A model generated the notes under the pieces. That model made no database searches. It saw only the letters and a program-made list of their open reading frames with translations, and was not told the DNA's origin. Of a DNA stretch of 64,000 bases, positions 11,181 to 22,544 are shown piece after piece. Where the stretch lies: the NCBI GenBank assembly GCA_030248135.1, contig JASANC010001230.1, forward strand, positions 1 to 64,000. The letters run 5' to 3'. Within the stretch, counting starts at the first letter, position 1; each line of letters opens with the position of its first letter. Source of the stretch: Theristus sp. LFF4_11 (lineage: Eukaryota; Nematoda; Chromadorea; Monhysterida; Xyalidae). A program made the position numbers and the translations under genes.

Positions 11181-11486
11181 AATCCACTGATTGCCCCATT
11201 TTTCGCCCCAAACCACTTGGTGACAATAGACGCTGATTGACTCAAATCCCGCTTTGGTGGACAAACAACTGAAAGTAATCAACAGTAATCCACTGATTGC
11301 CCCATTTTTCGCCCAAACCACTTGGCGACAATAGACACTGATTGACTCAAATCCAGCTTTGGTGGACAAACAACTGAAAGTAATCAACAGTAATCCACTG
11401 ATTGCCCCATTTTTCGCCCAAACCACTGGCGACAATAGACACTGATTGACTCAAATCCAGCTTTGGTGGACAAACAACTGAAAGTC
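11181..11486. repeat. Tandem repeat, about 105-bp unit, nearly three copies
   Basis: The block starting CCACTGATTGCCCC recurs at 11184, 11290 and 11395, so the period is 105-106 bp. Copies differ by a few substitutions and single-base indels (for example CCACTTGG against CCACTGG). The array begins in DNA resembling its own unit, so its left edge is approximate. No coding function is evident. Confidence 0.85.
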
Positions 11487-11915
11487 AGAGTTGGGGACAT
11501 TCAAAACAACGAATCCAGTTACGCAACAACCGCATAGGGGTAAAAAATGTCAAGAGCGATTTTTATGTGCGTTTTCAGACATATGCGTCCCCAAGTGCCC
11601 TTTCAGAAAAAGAAACGAGTGTCATGTTTTCTTTTTATACAATCAGCTAAATACATATGTACACACGGTTGAAAACAGCACCTGACGGACAACACACTCT
11701 TGGCAATCTGAGGACACGTTTGATTAAATCGTTTTATCGGCAATAGATTTTTGGCAAGAATAGAATACGTGTGCAAACGAAACCAGAACCCGCAAACAAG
11801 CAGTTCGAAAACAGAAACAGTCTAACATGCATGTGATTTAGTCATGCAGTTGATGGAACAAGCACGGTGAAAACAAACCGTTTTATCGGTTATCCATTTA
11901 AAGAAATCTGTCTGA
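11487..11915. other. Intergenic spacer between two tandem arrays
   Basis: No gene or splice-supported exon is seen. The last 40 bases resemble the unit of the following array. Confidence 0.4.
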
Positions 11916-11916
11916 G

Positions 11917-12437
11917 GTGAAAACGAAAAAGATCATCCATTTTGTGCAACAACGGGGTATGGGTGGAAACGAAAAGGGTCATCCAAATAAAGCAACAACG
12001 GGGTATGGGTGGAAACGAAAAAGATCATCCATTTTGTGCAACAACGGGGTATGGGTGGAAACGAAAAGGGTCATCCACATAAAGCAACAACGGGGTATGG
12101 GTGGAAACGAAAAAGATCATCCATTTTGTGCAACAACGGGGTATGGGTGGAAACGAAAAGGGTCATCCAAATAAAGCAACAACGGGGTATGGGTGGAAAC
12201 GAAAAAGATCATCCATTTTGTGCAACAACGGGGTATGGGTGGAAACGAAAAGGGTCATCCACATAAAGCAACCACGGGGTATGGGTGGAAACGAAAAAGA
12301 TCATCCATTTTGTGCAACAACGGGGTATGGGTGGAAACGAAAAGAGTCATCCATTTTGTGCAACAACGGGATATGGGTGGAAACGAAAAGGGTCATCCAT
12401 TTTGTGCAACAACGGGATATGGGTGGAAACGAAACCA
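11917..12437. repeat. Tandem array of 46-bp units, 11 copies, with alternating subtypes
   Basis: AAACGAAA recurs from about 11922 to 12428, a span of 506 bases or 11 periods of 46. Two subtypes alternate through most of the array: one contains ATCCATTTTGTGCAACAAC, the other ATCCAAATAAAGCAACAAC or its ATCCACATAAAG variant, giving a 92-bp higher-order repeat. The last three units are all the TTTTGTG subtype. Because 46 is not a multiple of 3 and no stop codon occurs in the unit, all three plus-strand frames stay open; I read this as a satellite, not a gene. Confidence 0.9.
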
Positions 12438-12449
12438 CAACCGGATTTT

Positions 12450-13200
12450 ATCCAGTTGCTAACATGCGTGTGATCAAACAGCAACAACCCTTCTTTATCT
12501 GTGAAAAGCGAGCGGTAGAAAATTATGAGGGCTGAGGTCAACAAAAGCAAACACTCGCACGCACAGATCTCACTGTGAATATGCGACAGCACACGCCACA
12601 CGCACAGCTTGTGAATATGAGAGAGCACACGCCACACGCACAGCTTCACACAATTTCACGCTGAACAAACACCAATACACGCTTACTCAGAAAGGGTGTC
12701 ACACGCAAATGTTTGCTTTTGGGCGGGAATTTGATTTGATCTGGAAGCAATTCAAAATCCATCCATTTAAGGCAATACTCTATACTACTGATGTTCGTCT
12801 TTGGGTTTGTTTCGATTTGGTTGCATTATTGCATTCATCTATCACGTTTGTGTATTTGTAGTACACCATGCGACAATGTGGGGTGCGCTAAAGATGCATT
12901 CATGAAAGAGCATTAGCAAGGCATAGCTAATAAACATCTCACAAATGCATTCATGAAACACCATTAGCGCTAGCATCAGTGATGAACACTGTGCTGTAAG
13001 TGGCACAGTGATTATTTTTTGCATTCATGGAAAAAAACTTCAGCGCCACCTATGCGACTTACGAATGATGCAAATCTATGAGTGCACCTTAGCGCAAATG
13101 AACGGAGTCAGTCATTTTTTGCTATTTTTTCATAATAGTAGGCAGCAGCAACCAGAAACCAATTACAAATTCGTTCTGTTTGATTTGGTCATGTAAGGTA
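12450..13200. other. Non-coding stretch with ATTCATGAA hairpin pieces
   Basis: Near 12540-12640 there are short direct repeats of CACACGCCACACGCACAGCTT-like sequence. From 12890 to 13030 GCATTCATGAA-type motifs occur three times in partly inverted arrangement, related to the hairpins at 14.64, 15.14 and 48.85 kb. No continuation of the GCN1-like gene was found here. Confidence 0.45.
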
Positions 13201-13204
13201 CGTG

Positions 13205-16200
13205 AAACATTACGTTCAGTGTTTTTGAGTTTTCGGAGAAAACTTTTGAAGAAGACCTCTTCCAAATCCAACCTGGATACGCGTGCAGCATCACCTTCAG
13301 AAACAACTGGCGAGTGGGCGACGCTGGTCGTTTCCCTGAGAAACCGGTCTGCAAACACAAAATAAACAAAAAATAGACAACAAAACGAAAATTAAAAGTT
13401 TTTTTCAAAAAAAGCCAAATAACTAATGACATGTACCAGAAAGATCGTATTCAACACGTCAGTGTCAGATGAGCGAAGTTTTTGCGACCAGCTGGACACC
13501 ACTTGCAATAGACTGTTCAACGACGAGTCGTTCACTGGAATTTTGTAAAAAACCAAAATGAATTCAACTCGATTTATTTGAGATAAAAAACCAATCACTT
13601 GAAAATTAGCAACAGAAAAAAGTCATGTAACACCAGCAGATGCGACATGTGGTTTGTGCAGAAAAAGAAAGGATTCAGTAGAAACTAAGATTGTGCGCAT
13701 TCACCATTCTTTCTACTAGTACGGAAAGATGAATGCGACCAAGCTAACCCAATCAGAAGCAAATTTCAAATTCATCACAACATCTTAAAATTCATTGTTG
13801 TAAGTGAACAGCATATTGACCAAAAAACCGGGTAGGGTGAAGGAAACAGGCACAAAAACCGTTTTTTACCGGATTTGAAAGACAAGAAAGCACCAAACAC
13901 ACAAGAAAGCACAGCCCTACACCGGTGCACCTTCGTCGTCAATCAGTTTCGCCAAACGTCCAACCACGAATCGTGCCGTGTCACCAACGGAGTGCGCCGT
14001 TGTGGTACCGAGCAAACGAAGACCATTGAGCACGGACGATCGCTGCTCCGCCGTAGTCAGTTTACCGTGGCTGCCTGCGAAAGTGAGTTGAGTTTTCTCT
14101 GTTGACAGTTTCTCCTTTTGAGGGTTTTGTTACTCTGAAATAAAATCACCAAAAAAGAAAACCCCCAAATCAGTGAAAAATCTAAACAAATGTACAAATG
14201 CATTAAAAAATCTTGTCATGTCATGTCGCGGATGGCCAAGGTGAAGACAACAGATAGGAAAACTATTGGAATTTTTTTTTGCTTGTGAGATTCAGATTCA
14301 CCGTTTTTTGGACGCTTTGGACCACCTGGTGAGGCCATGCGTCCGTTCTCCGGAAGCCACCGGAGTTTGGCACCTTTGCATTTCCAAAATCGTAAAAGGA
14401 GAGGGCATCTTTCAAACAAAAATTTAACAAAAAATACAAAAAATACAGTCAATAAACTCCCAAACCATCCAAGATTGCGAACGTCGACTGGACCAATCGA
14501 TCGATCGCCCCGGAATCGCTGCACTGCACCGCTAACGCTGCAATCGCATTTGACGCCTCGTCGCGACACGACTCGCTGGTCGAAATTAGTTGGGCTGGAT
14601 GGAAGAATGAACGTGAATGTTGGTGGTAAGTTGGGAATTCATTGTGAAACGGTAAACCGGCATTCATGAACCAGTATTCAGTCACGCGTGGCTGTGTAAT
14701 CACAGTTACGCGTTCATGAATGCCGCTAATGTAACTTGAAACTGGCACACCACACTGATTATCAACATTGAGAGTTTTCCTTTGCAATTGAATGAACAAT
14801 CTATAAACTTATATGACTTTTGCAATGAGAGAGAATTTGCAAATCAGAAAAAAATGAGAAAAGCGCACCAGAAACGAGTTTCATAATTTCGTCGCAATAC
14901 GCGCTCAGATCAATGCGCACGTCGTGCAACAATTGCGAGATTACTGAAAAAAAGAATTCAACAGTGTGAAAAATATGAATGATTGAACCCAATTATGACG
15001 CCGGGAGGGCCTACTTCCAAAAGGACCCAATCAATCACCACCAACAACAAAAAAGGTCAACCAAATCAAAAACCACTCGGTCCCCTCTCGTGGTGAGGGC
15101 ATTGGCGCACATTGATGGGACGGTTCAGCGCCCAGCGGTGCATTCATGAAGCAATATTTAGTGACGCATAGCTAGCGGTCATTAAATACTGCTTCATGAA
15201 TGCCCCAAAGAGCGTCCATTCACCGCAACACCACACTTCAGTCGGATTTCTGGAACCGGTATTATTAGGCAATAAATATTTTAAAAAAACCTGAAAATCA
15301 CCACCATGAAAAACAAATTCCGGAGATCGCAGCATCGCTTTGCGAATGTCTGGTAGTAAGGCACTTTGGAACTGGTCGTGGTCAACGTAGACGAGGAAAT
15401 TGGCGCTGAGCTTCTGAAAACAATTTGTGAAACTTTTTAAAAATGTCATTGCTTCTTACCTACTCTCTTTTCACTAGTTCAAATAGCTAGAGAGAATGGT
15501 GATTTACGAAAAAATGATAACCACAGAGAGCACATGAAAAGAATAACATTTTACAGTTGAGTACACAAAGCGACAGCTTAACGAAACAAGACACCATCCA
15601 TCCATCCATTCACGTTATTTCACAAAAAGCAGGTTTCGCGGCTGCTTTCAGGTTTTTTGGGATGGATCAGTCGGTCGATTATGGAAAACGCAGTCTAACT
15701 GTAAATCGATACCAAAGGACGTGTCAGGCAGTTAACGGCGATTAGTTGAAAGCAAAAAAATGTCTCATCAAAATGACACAATCAATTTTCGAAAACCCAC
15801 CGCCGCATCCAGCGACGCCCTCGTCTTCGCGAGCAGCAGACATTTGCTGTACGTCGCAAGCGCCGTCGGCAGCCAATCAACGACGAAGCCTCGTTTATCC
15901 ATCGTGACGGCGACGACAGCCAGGAACGCGAGCACACTGTCGCTTGGGGGAGGGGTTTGACGGTCGATGACTAAGCGGTGCGTGCGCTGGGAGAATTCGG
16001 CTTGCTGAAAAAGAAAAAAGGAATTCGTGATTGGAAAATCGGCAATTTTGTAAGTTTTGTTGTGCTTTGCAACTATTCCTTTTCTTGTGTAATGGAGTGG
16101 AAATAAAGAAATTTTCTGTGGTTATTTGATTCGATTTTCATTCGACTCGACATGCTAAAAGTGTAACTCACCCTGAAACAAACAAACTACCGAAACGGCG

Positions 16201-18205
16201 ACAAAGTGGTGGCCCCATTAAAAACGTAAGTCAGTTTTTTTTCTTGTCCACGCACCTTTCTGAAGAGAACTGTGAATTTGTGTCGTACGACTGAATGGGT
16301 GGTTTTTGAATTCTGCATTTTACCGCCGCCACTGTGCAGCGTGAGACAGGCGTCGCCGAGTGATTGAATCTGAGAGATTTGTTTTTAAATTTTGCGATCA
16401 GCTCACATGTTGTCATCAGCAATTGACAGAATTGACAAATCCTGTCGTTCTGGGCATCCTGGTTTCTACGCTGATTGGCTGCCTCATATGTCATACAAAT
16501 ACAGGGTTCATTTGAGCAAACCTTCGTGTTAAAGGCGGCATAGAAACCCAAACGCTCACGCCCAATCGCGTAACGGCAGTTATACTGATCAATCAGCAGT
16601 AAATTCACATTCGGAGTTCGGACAATACACGTCCCCCTCTGTCAGTGAATCTGGATTGATTTAAACGAACCACAGTTTTCAACTCGTCATCGGTTAGCTC
16701 CATCGTCGCTCGACCACTTTGAGTCAACAGACTGCAGAGCATTTTGAACGCGCACAGTATCACTTTGGCACTGCTTGGTCTGGAAACAGGCGCAAAACAG
16801 CGTTCATCGGAATTGAACGAGGAACAATCGAAATTATATGTAAAACACAAGACGACCGAAACGCGGTGTTGTTAATATGCCACTGCTTTCAATATCAAAA
16901 TGAATCGGATAAATCGACAACCAATTCAGCTGATATCCCATCTAGTCAATCTACCAATCAATCAATCACTCCATCAATCAATCAATCAATCAATCAACCA
17001 AAAATCCACCAACGATGTCACGATGAACGCCTGTTTCCGGCACGCCTCACTGAGACACTCCGCCACCGTCGTCACCGTCGCCCTCGTGTGTCTCTCGCAC
17101 GCGCTCAGACGCTCGAGAAATGTCTGAAATTGAAGATTTATCACAGCTTTTTTTAGCAACTCAACAACCAACCAGTATTCCGAGATGAACCTGAACTGGG
17201 CCACGCTAGCACTTTGAAGCGCTTTCGCTCACTGTGTTCTGAACACCTGTCATATCATAGTTAGAACAAACTGAAACCACAAAACGAGCTGTCTCTCTCA
17301 AATGTCACCCTCGTGGCCTGGTGGTAGTGCGTCAGACTGCAATCTGTGCGCTCGGGGGATCGAGCCCCGCCGAGGGGTGTACAGGCACTTAATGACAGAG
17401 AAAACTCGATGGGCGCCCTGCTCAATGGCGTTCTGTACGCTTCTCTGGGTTAGCCCTGGCTAAAAACATCACCTAAAAATCACAACAACAACAACAACAA
17501 ATGTACGCGGGGGACTACAGCAACCGCAACCAACTTTTCAACATTACAAACTTGAACCAAACGACGAGATCGTATTTGTTGGTACCGATAGAGTCCGTTC
17601 CAAACGACGAGTTTCACCAGCGCTCGCACTGCCGGTTCCGGTAAACTCTCTGGAAAATGAGTTTGTGCGAAAGTGGACATTTGGATGTTATTGAAAACCC
17701 TAAAGTTCTCTGCGTTACCGAAACAACCGATTTGCTGCTGATTGAAAATTTTGAGAAAACCATGTGCAATGCAATTCAATTACCGAAATCAAAGATGTGT
17801 ATGAAATCTCATCAATCAAAGAGACAGAGAGAGACCACAACACAACGAGCTGAGCAGTGACGCTTGTTGGTGGAACTTGAAAGTCTTTTCAACTTTATCG
17901 GCGAATTTTGAATCAGAAATCCGAACCGAGCTGCGCTTGCTGCATGAACGAATGGTACAGCAGCTCCTGACGACGTACGCTGCTCTCCGGAAGGCTGGTG
18001 ACAAACGTCTTCATCGCTTCTTTCACGTCGACCTGAGTTTTATTTGTGTAAACGAGCTTAAAAAAGCGTATTTTTTGACGAAACAAAACAGAAAACAACA
18101 AAAAAATCACAAGCAAAACCTTCTGTCCGCTCCGCTGACCTGTTTGTTTGCGTTGTTGCTTTTGTTGTTGTCGGCTTCCATTTCCATTGTTCGTTCAGAT
18201 GACAT
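13205..18205 (-). CDS. GCN1: GCN1-like translation regulator, N-terminal part only
   Basis: GCN1 is a very large HEAT-repeat protein that binds ribosomes and activates the kinase GCN2. Exons on the minus strand: 18205-18140 (Met start), 18032-17927, 17649-17519, 17123-17010, about 16779-16660, about 16450-16320, 16004-15801, 15413-15305, 14943-14869, 14594-14466, 14074-13931, 13534-13437 and 13348 to 13267 or 13205. Most join in matching phase; the joins around 17.0-16.3 kb are unsettled. Matches to animal GCN1 run in order: 'LPEPAVRALVKL', 'LLPDIRKAMLRSPE', 'DLSAYCDEIMKLV', 'ALAVQCSDSGAI' and 'HGKLTTAEQ', which correspond to roughly the first 400 residues of about 2,670. Nothing further of GCN1 was found to the left, where tandem arrays begin. 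Either the gene is a truncated or partial copy, or the assembly is broken near 13.2 kb. No stop or frameshift was seen within the exons. Confidence 0.7.
14636..14722. repeat. Short palindromic hairpin element
   Basis: The left arm starts CCGGCATTCATGAACCAG and the right arm ends CGTTCATGAATGCCGC. It lies in a GCN1-like intron. It belongs with the copies at 15139-15205 and 48845-48930. Confidence 0.7.
15139..15205. repeat. Short palindromic hairpin element
   Basis: Arms GCATTCATGAAGCAATATTT and AAATACTGCTTCATGAATGC are inverted around a short GACGCATAGCTAGCGGTC centre. It is a close relative of the 48845-48930 copy and lies in a GCN1-like intron. Confidence 0.8.
17312..17500 (+). repeat. tRNA-derived SINE with ACA-repeat tail
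   Basis: The head has an A-box-like GTGGCCTGGTGGTAGTGCG and a B-box-like GGATCGAGCCCC, and its ends (ACCCTCG and CGAGGGG) can pair as an acceptor stem. A non-tRNA body ending CCCTGGCTAAAAACATCACC follows, then an ACA/CAA tail. CAAATGT is found on both sides and may be the target duplication. It lies in a GCN1-like intron. Related copies are at 55894-56096 (minus) and, degraded, at 47716-47902. Confidence 0.75.
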
Positions 18206-18419
18206 GTTGAGGAGAGTTGGTTGATTGCTTTGTTGTCGTGCGAATTAAAGCGCCCTATAATAAAAACCGAGAACTCTTTTGAATCAGAAATCAGATCAGA
18301 AAGCTGCATCAGACAGCCGCATCAAATGAAACCGATGATTTTATAAATGAAACCGATGATTTTATTCGAAGCCGTAACAGTTCAAGATTTCAAGAATCAA
18401 GATTCAGGCATTAAGTGAC

Positions 18420-18725
18420 CAAGTGCGGTATCCTAATAGTCTAAACGGGATCATGACCTGGCGCTTCTTTTTTAAAACGCACGCGCACGTGGCATCGGCA
18501 TGCTCATGCTCATGATCCACTAGCGCGCCTGCACACGCTCCGGCCTCAATAAAAACTCGTTCAAAACGCAATTGTTCTGACATCTTACTTCTTGAAAAGG
18601 CTTGGCTTAGGTTAGGATTAGGTTAGGATCATTTTAGGCTTAAGATTGGGCTTCAGGATTAGGATTAGAATTAGGTCCGTTTAAACAATGTCCGACAACG
18701 AGCGTGTCGGTTTTTAGAAAAGAAG
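18420..18725 (+). repeat. Repeat with TTAGG-like degenerate tract (inverted partner at 22.55 kb)
   Basis: This stretch contains GATCCACTAGCGCGC, CACACGCTCCG, AACTCGTTCAAAACGCA and then AAGGCTTGGCTTAGGTTAGG followed by degenerate TTAGG-type units. The same blocks appear in reverse orientation at about 22545-22870, so the two may be the ends of one larger element or two insertions of one family. Confidence 0.6.
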
Positions 18726-19355
18726 GGCAACCGATCATGATCATCGCATCGCACGTACCGTACCGTTGGCTGAGAGCAGACTTGCGCACGCACCGCGCAC
18801 CTGAACATTGTGGCACATGAAACAGATGTGCCGTAACGAGTAAAACAAAGAAGAACGAGGAGAGGGTGTTGGCAAAAAGACAAAAAAAAACAAAAAATCA
18901 ACCGTTGAATGAAACAAGTGAATAATTGAAGTGCTTGTTGAAAACGAGGAAGCTTTTTGACCGCCTCTGAACATAGTTGTTCCAGAGCCGAGGGGTTGGG
19001 GGGGGGGGCCGATATAGATAGCTGGAGCAAATTTTCCAGATAGATAGATAGCTGGAAAATTTTGGGGGGGGGGGCGCGGGGGGGGCCATGTGACTTTGGG
19101 GGGGGGGCGGTCAAAATTTTAAAATTTGATAGATAGATAGCTAAAACGCTAAAAAGCTATAAAAACAGCAAAATAATGCTAAAAATACACTAAAAATCAA
19201 GTATAAACGCTTATTTTACCTAAAATTAGCGAAATTTTCAAGAATTACGAGCAAAAATGGTCAATTTTGGTCAAAAATTGACTCATTTTATGTCTTCGAA
19301 GACAAAAATGTTCAGTCAAAGAATTTTTTTTTAATTTCCAAAAATTTAACCAACA
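18726..19355. repeat. G-tract and GATAGATA repeat related to the 33-36 kb foldback
   Basis: From 18970 to 19110 long G runs alternate with AGATAGATAGCTGG blocks. The following 19110-19320 matches, as reverse complement, 34160-34410 at the centre of the large foldback repeat, including the TGTCTTCGAAGACA palindrome. No gene is seen here. Confidence 0.65.
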
Positions 19356-19579
19356 ATGACATTTTCAAAGCATATCTGGAAAAAAATCGGCATTGTTGGC
19401 TTTTTATTCAGTTTTTTATTGACAACCCTGGTGCTGCACAATTTCTACCAAATGTATCGCATTTGGCTGTGGACCATAGTTTTTTTATTTGTTCGCGCGC
19501 CGGTTCCGGAAACCCTAAGGTACCAAACTCCGGCGGAAACGGGCAATACTGCCCCGCCGAGCCCAATTTACCCTCGGCT

Positions 19580-19700
19580 CTGGATTTACCTACACTTTAG
19601 TTTCTCCATTGTGTGTCTTGTCCGCAGCGAGGTTCGAACTGTCCACCTACAGAACGGTAGGCGAAAGCCCTATACCTGCGCTACAGACGCGACAATTTTT
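19580..19700 (-). repeat. Degenerate tRNA-like sequence, probable second SINE family
   Basis: On the minus strand a tRNA-like block reads GTCTGTAGCGCAGG (A-box-like) and later GTTCGAACCTCG (B-box-like). The cloverleaf is imperfect, so a SINE head or relic is more likely than a working tRNA gene. Confidence 0.4.
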
Positions 19701-19769
19701 TTGTTGTTGTGTTGTTCTGAACAATTTTTGACTCTATCTCTATGTGAGAGGTTTTTTCGGCTGATTATT

Positions 19770-19840
19770 TTTTGTGGTTTCATCACCGCGGCGCAGTTTG
19801 TTGTGACGCTGAACATCAAGCTGCTTGGAGGCAAGGTGTG
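19770..19840 (+). pseudogene. Possible orphan exon of a YIPF6-type Golgi membrane protein
   Basis: A short segment ends 'VVTLNIKLLGGK' directly before a GTGTGAGT donor. This resembles the conserved 'TLNxKLLGG' loop of the YIPF6 family (Yip1-domain proteins of the Golgi). The residues before it are hydrophobic, as expected. I could not find the preceding or following exons of such a gene nearby, and the upstream sequence is repeat-derived. It is either a relic, part of a gene disrupted by repeats, or a chance match. Confidence 0.25.
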
Positions 19841-20230
19841 AGTGGGTTTTTGGGTTATAATAGCGGCTTGAAACGGGAGTTCTGTTCAAGTCTGTGGTGC
19901 CTCTAAAACAAAACAATGTTTCAGTTTTTGCGAGTCTCTGAAATCAGTGAAGAGGCTGTAATGGCATCATCTCTTCTTTTGGTTTTGCGAATCATTGAGT
20001 TTTTGACATGGAAAGCTTCCTACCTAAGTGTCAGAAATAGAAAAACGGTGTTAGCTGAAACGAGCCATTTATTGTTTCACAATTTCACTGCTGTCCCACT
20101 CCCACACTCCGCTGACATTTACTTCGTGCACTTCCCAATTCCAATCGTTGTGCAGCTGTTGTCAGCCGACGTCCATCGGCCGAAGGAGCACGATGCTATT
20201 GGTGTCTGGTGACGACTGATGCAACTCGCC

Positions 20231-20876
20231 TAGGGTTGGTAAAAACCGGTTTTTTTATTCTGCCAAAAAAGCGGTTTCTTTTCTGTTTTAAAACCGAAAA
20301 AACGAATGCTTCCCAGCTCCTAAACATTCCAAAACTTGGTACGTTAAATTCAAAATAGGAAATACATCAAAACTGGTGTTCTTGAGCAGCGTAAAACGCT
20401 GTTTTCGGGGATACAACATACCCAATTTGCTATTTTTTGCTACCCAATTTTTTGTTTCAAATCAAATCAATTTCCCTTTGGTGGTTTCCAGGGCAGCACG
20501 TTCAATAAATTGAAAACAACGACTGGGTTGAAAACAACGACGAAAACAGTGACCGTGTAGGTGCGGGGAGCGGGGAGGGGGGACTGTCAGTCTGCACCTG
20601 CACTTAGTTTAGCAGTCACCTTGTCTTCATCGTATTTCACTTGACCCTTGAGACAAAAGCTTCCGCAAAATGATGCCAATCAGTTCAGTTCGACACAGTT
20701 CACTACACCGTTTTTTCAATATATTTTTAAATTTATCAAACGAAGAATTGTGCTTTTTGACCACGAAGTTTAAAAATTTTAAAGTAAAAAACCAGTTCTT
20801 TATTTTTACAGGAAAAAACTGAAAAGAACCGGTTTTAAAACGGAAAAGAAACCGTTTTTTCCTGTGCCAACCCTAA
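20231..20876. mobile_element. MITE with AGGGTTGG ends
   Basis: The left end TAGGGTTGGTAAAAACCGGTT and the right end AACCGTTTTTTCCTGTGCCAACCCTAA are inverted repeats, and both have internal AAAACCGGTT/AACCGGTTTT blocks. The 645-bp interior has no coding frame. Confidence 0.7.
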
Positions 20877-20879
20877 ACT

Positions 20880-22540
20880 GGCCGTCACCGTGTTGGAAAT
20901 CTGTTGGGCAACTTTCGGTTCGTGATCGCGTCTCTGGTTCTGGGAACGACTGGGTTGACTGACTGGCTCTTTCAACAAGCGCAGCAGAAAACCATCAACA
21001 GCAAACAAGCAGGGAAAACAATCAATTGAGTTAATAATAATGGATTGGTTTTAATATATATACAAATGTCTGGTCAGTGGTTGTGATTCAACTCTACTCG
21101 CCTTTTTGTATGCTGTGCTTTCGTCTTTTGAAAAGCAACTCGCTGATTGGCTGTGTTTTGAGCCAGCACAGTGATTGATGAATTGTGCTGGGTTGCTAAT
21201 CTCCGTGATTCTTGTTTTTGTAGATCGGGTTGATCGAACAATTCCGGAAGCTTGACAATGACAATCTTCTGAGGAAAGACACCAAGGGTGAAGAGTTGAA
21301 GACAGCTAGAAACACCACTTGATCCGCGACAGCGACAAGTGGCCATTGGCGATGCCAGGACAGGACAGTGCAATTTATGTGTTTCGTTTCACAAATTGTT
21401 GTAGCGAAGCTGAATTAGCTCAGTTTTTCAGAAATGTCGATGTCGACGATGGGCCGCCACCCCACCGACTGACGTCGATGTGGTGTTTGTTGGCTGTTGC
21501 GTTGATAGATTCTGCTGTTCAAAGGCGTGACAGAGCAGGCAGCGAAAAATCAAAAGAACCGATTTTATCATACCTGTCCCAGTTGGAGCAGGTCGGTTGG
21601 ACGTTGAAGAGAAGCAAACCCGGTCGGAGCAGGCCTTTATAATTTGGTTTCACCTAAAATTTGGTTCAGGACGTGCTTCGACCGCGCCTGGTTATGTTGG
21701 ACCACCTGCCTTTTTTTGAAAATAAACCCCCATCGAGAACTAAAGTGTGTTGCCGATTTCGGTGTTCATCGTTATGTCATGCTCCTGACATTCATCTTGC
21801 TGTGATTGATTGATAATCAGTCAAATAAAAATGACATATTTAATTGTTCAATTGTTTTACTCGTTGTTAAAAGACTTGCGGAGTTCTGAGAAAAACCTTT
21901 TTCAAAAAGTTTTTTGAGGCTCAATATTTGTTCTTTTTGCTTCAACAAAACAAATTGTCGGTAATATAACTGCGTGTGCTGGTGTTTGATTGAATGATTC
22001 ATAATTTTTTGCTTGTGTCGCACTCACATGTTTCGTGTTTGTGTGGTGTGTTTGCACGTGTATCGCCGCATTCATTTTTTTGTCTCATTTGGAAGGTTTC
22101 TGTTCTGGTTTCTGAAATGTGCGAAGCGAACTAATTCACCAATGTCAATTGTAAATCGGCAATCCATCTATCGCCGTTGCACCGAATCCATAATGTGCTG
22201 GGCGGCTTGTGTTTTGTCTGGAACGTGAGTTTTTGATTTCTTTGGTCGTTCCAACTTGTTTAAAAATAGAGATTGTGGGGAAGTCGAAAGAAAAAGTGTG
22301 TGTGTGTGTCTTCCATTTTTCTGCTCGTGACTGCATTGCCGCATTCAAAGCGTTGCCATGGCAGCCCGTTCCGTCGGCGTCGCTGTACGAAATTCACACG
22401 TTTTCGTTCCTGACATTTTTCTTCCCGTCGTTCACTGATAAATCTAAATCACCAGTTTTGTCAACAAAAGCGTTTTTTAAACTTTTTAAATAAAAAGAAA
22501 TTTGAAATGGACTTTTCAGGTTACGGTAGTTTAGACTATT
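20880..22540. other. Intergenic, no confident gene
   Basis: A stretch after a TTTTTGTAG at about 21222 reads 'IGLIEQFRKLDNDNLLRKDTKGEEL' before running to a stop. It looks exon-like, but I could not link it to other exons or to a family. The rest is AT-rich with short hydrophobic frames of low-complexity composition. Confidence 0.3.
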
Positions 22541-22544
22541 AGGC

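Noticed and set aside
11917..12437. Possible CRISPR-like array
   Set aside because: Units are contiguous tandem copies without unique spacers, and the genome is eukaryotic.
11917..12535. Open frames of 85-144 codons across the 46-bp array
   Set aside because: They arise because the repeat unit has no stop in any frame; all three frames read the same peptide blocks with shifts. No splice or start context supports a gene.
17312..17390. Functional tRNA gene
   Set aside because: A- and B-box-like motifs and a possible acceptor stem exist, but the anticodon arm is poor and the unit continues into a SINE body and ACA tail shared with other copies.
18671..19114. 147-codon minus-strand Pro-rich frame
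   Set aside because: The Pro runs come from G tracts of a repeat shared with 36.2 kb.
19356..19841. 161-codon plus-strand frame
   Set aside because: It runs through a degenerate tRNA-like SINE and a repeat end. Only its last about 25 codons look exon-like, and these are listed separately with low confidence.
21319..21642. 107-codon plus-strand frame
   Set aside because: No recognisable domain, and the frame crosses plausible splice acceptors without consistent joins.
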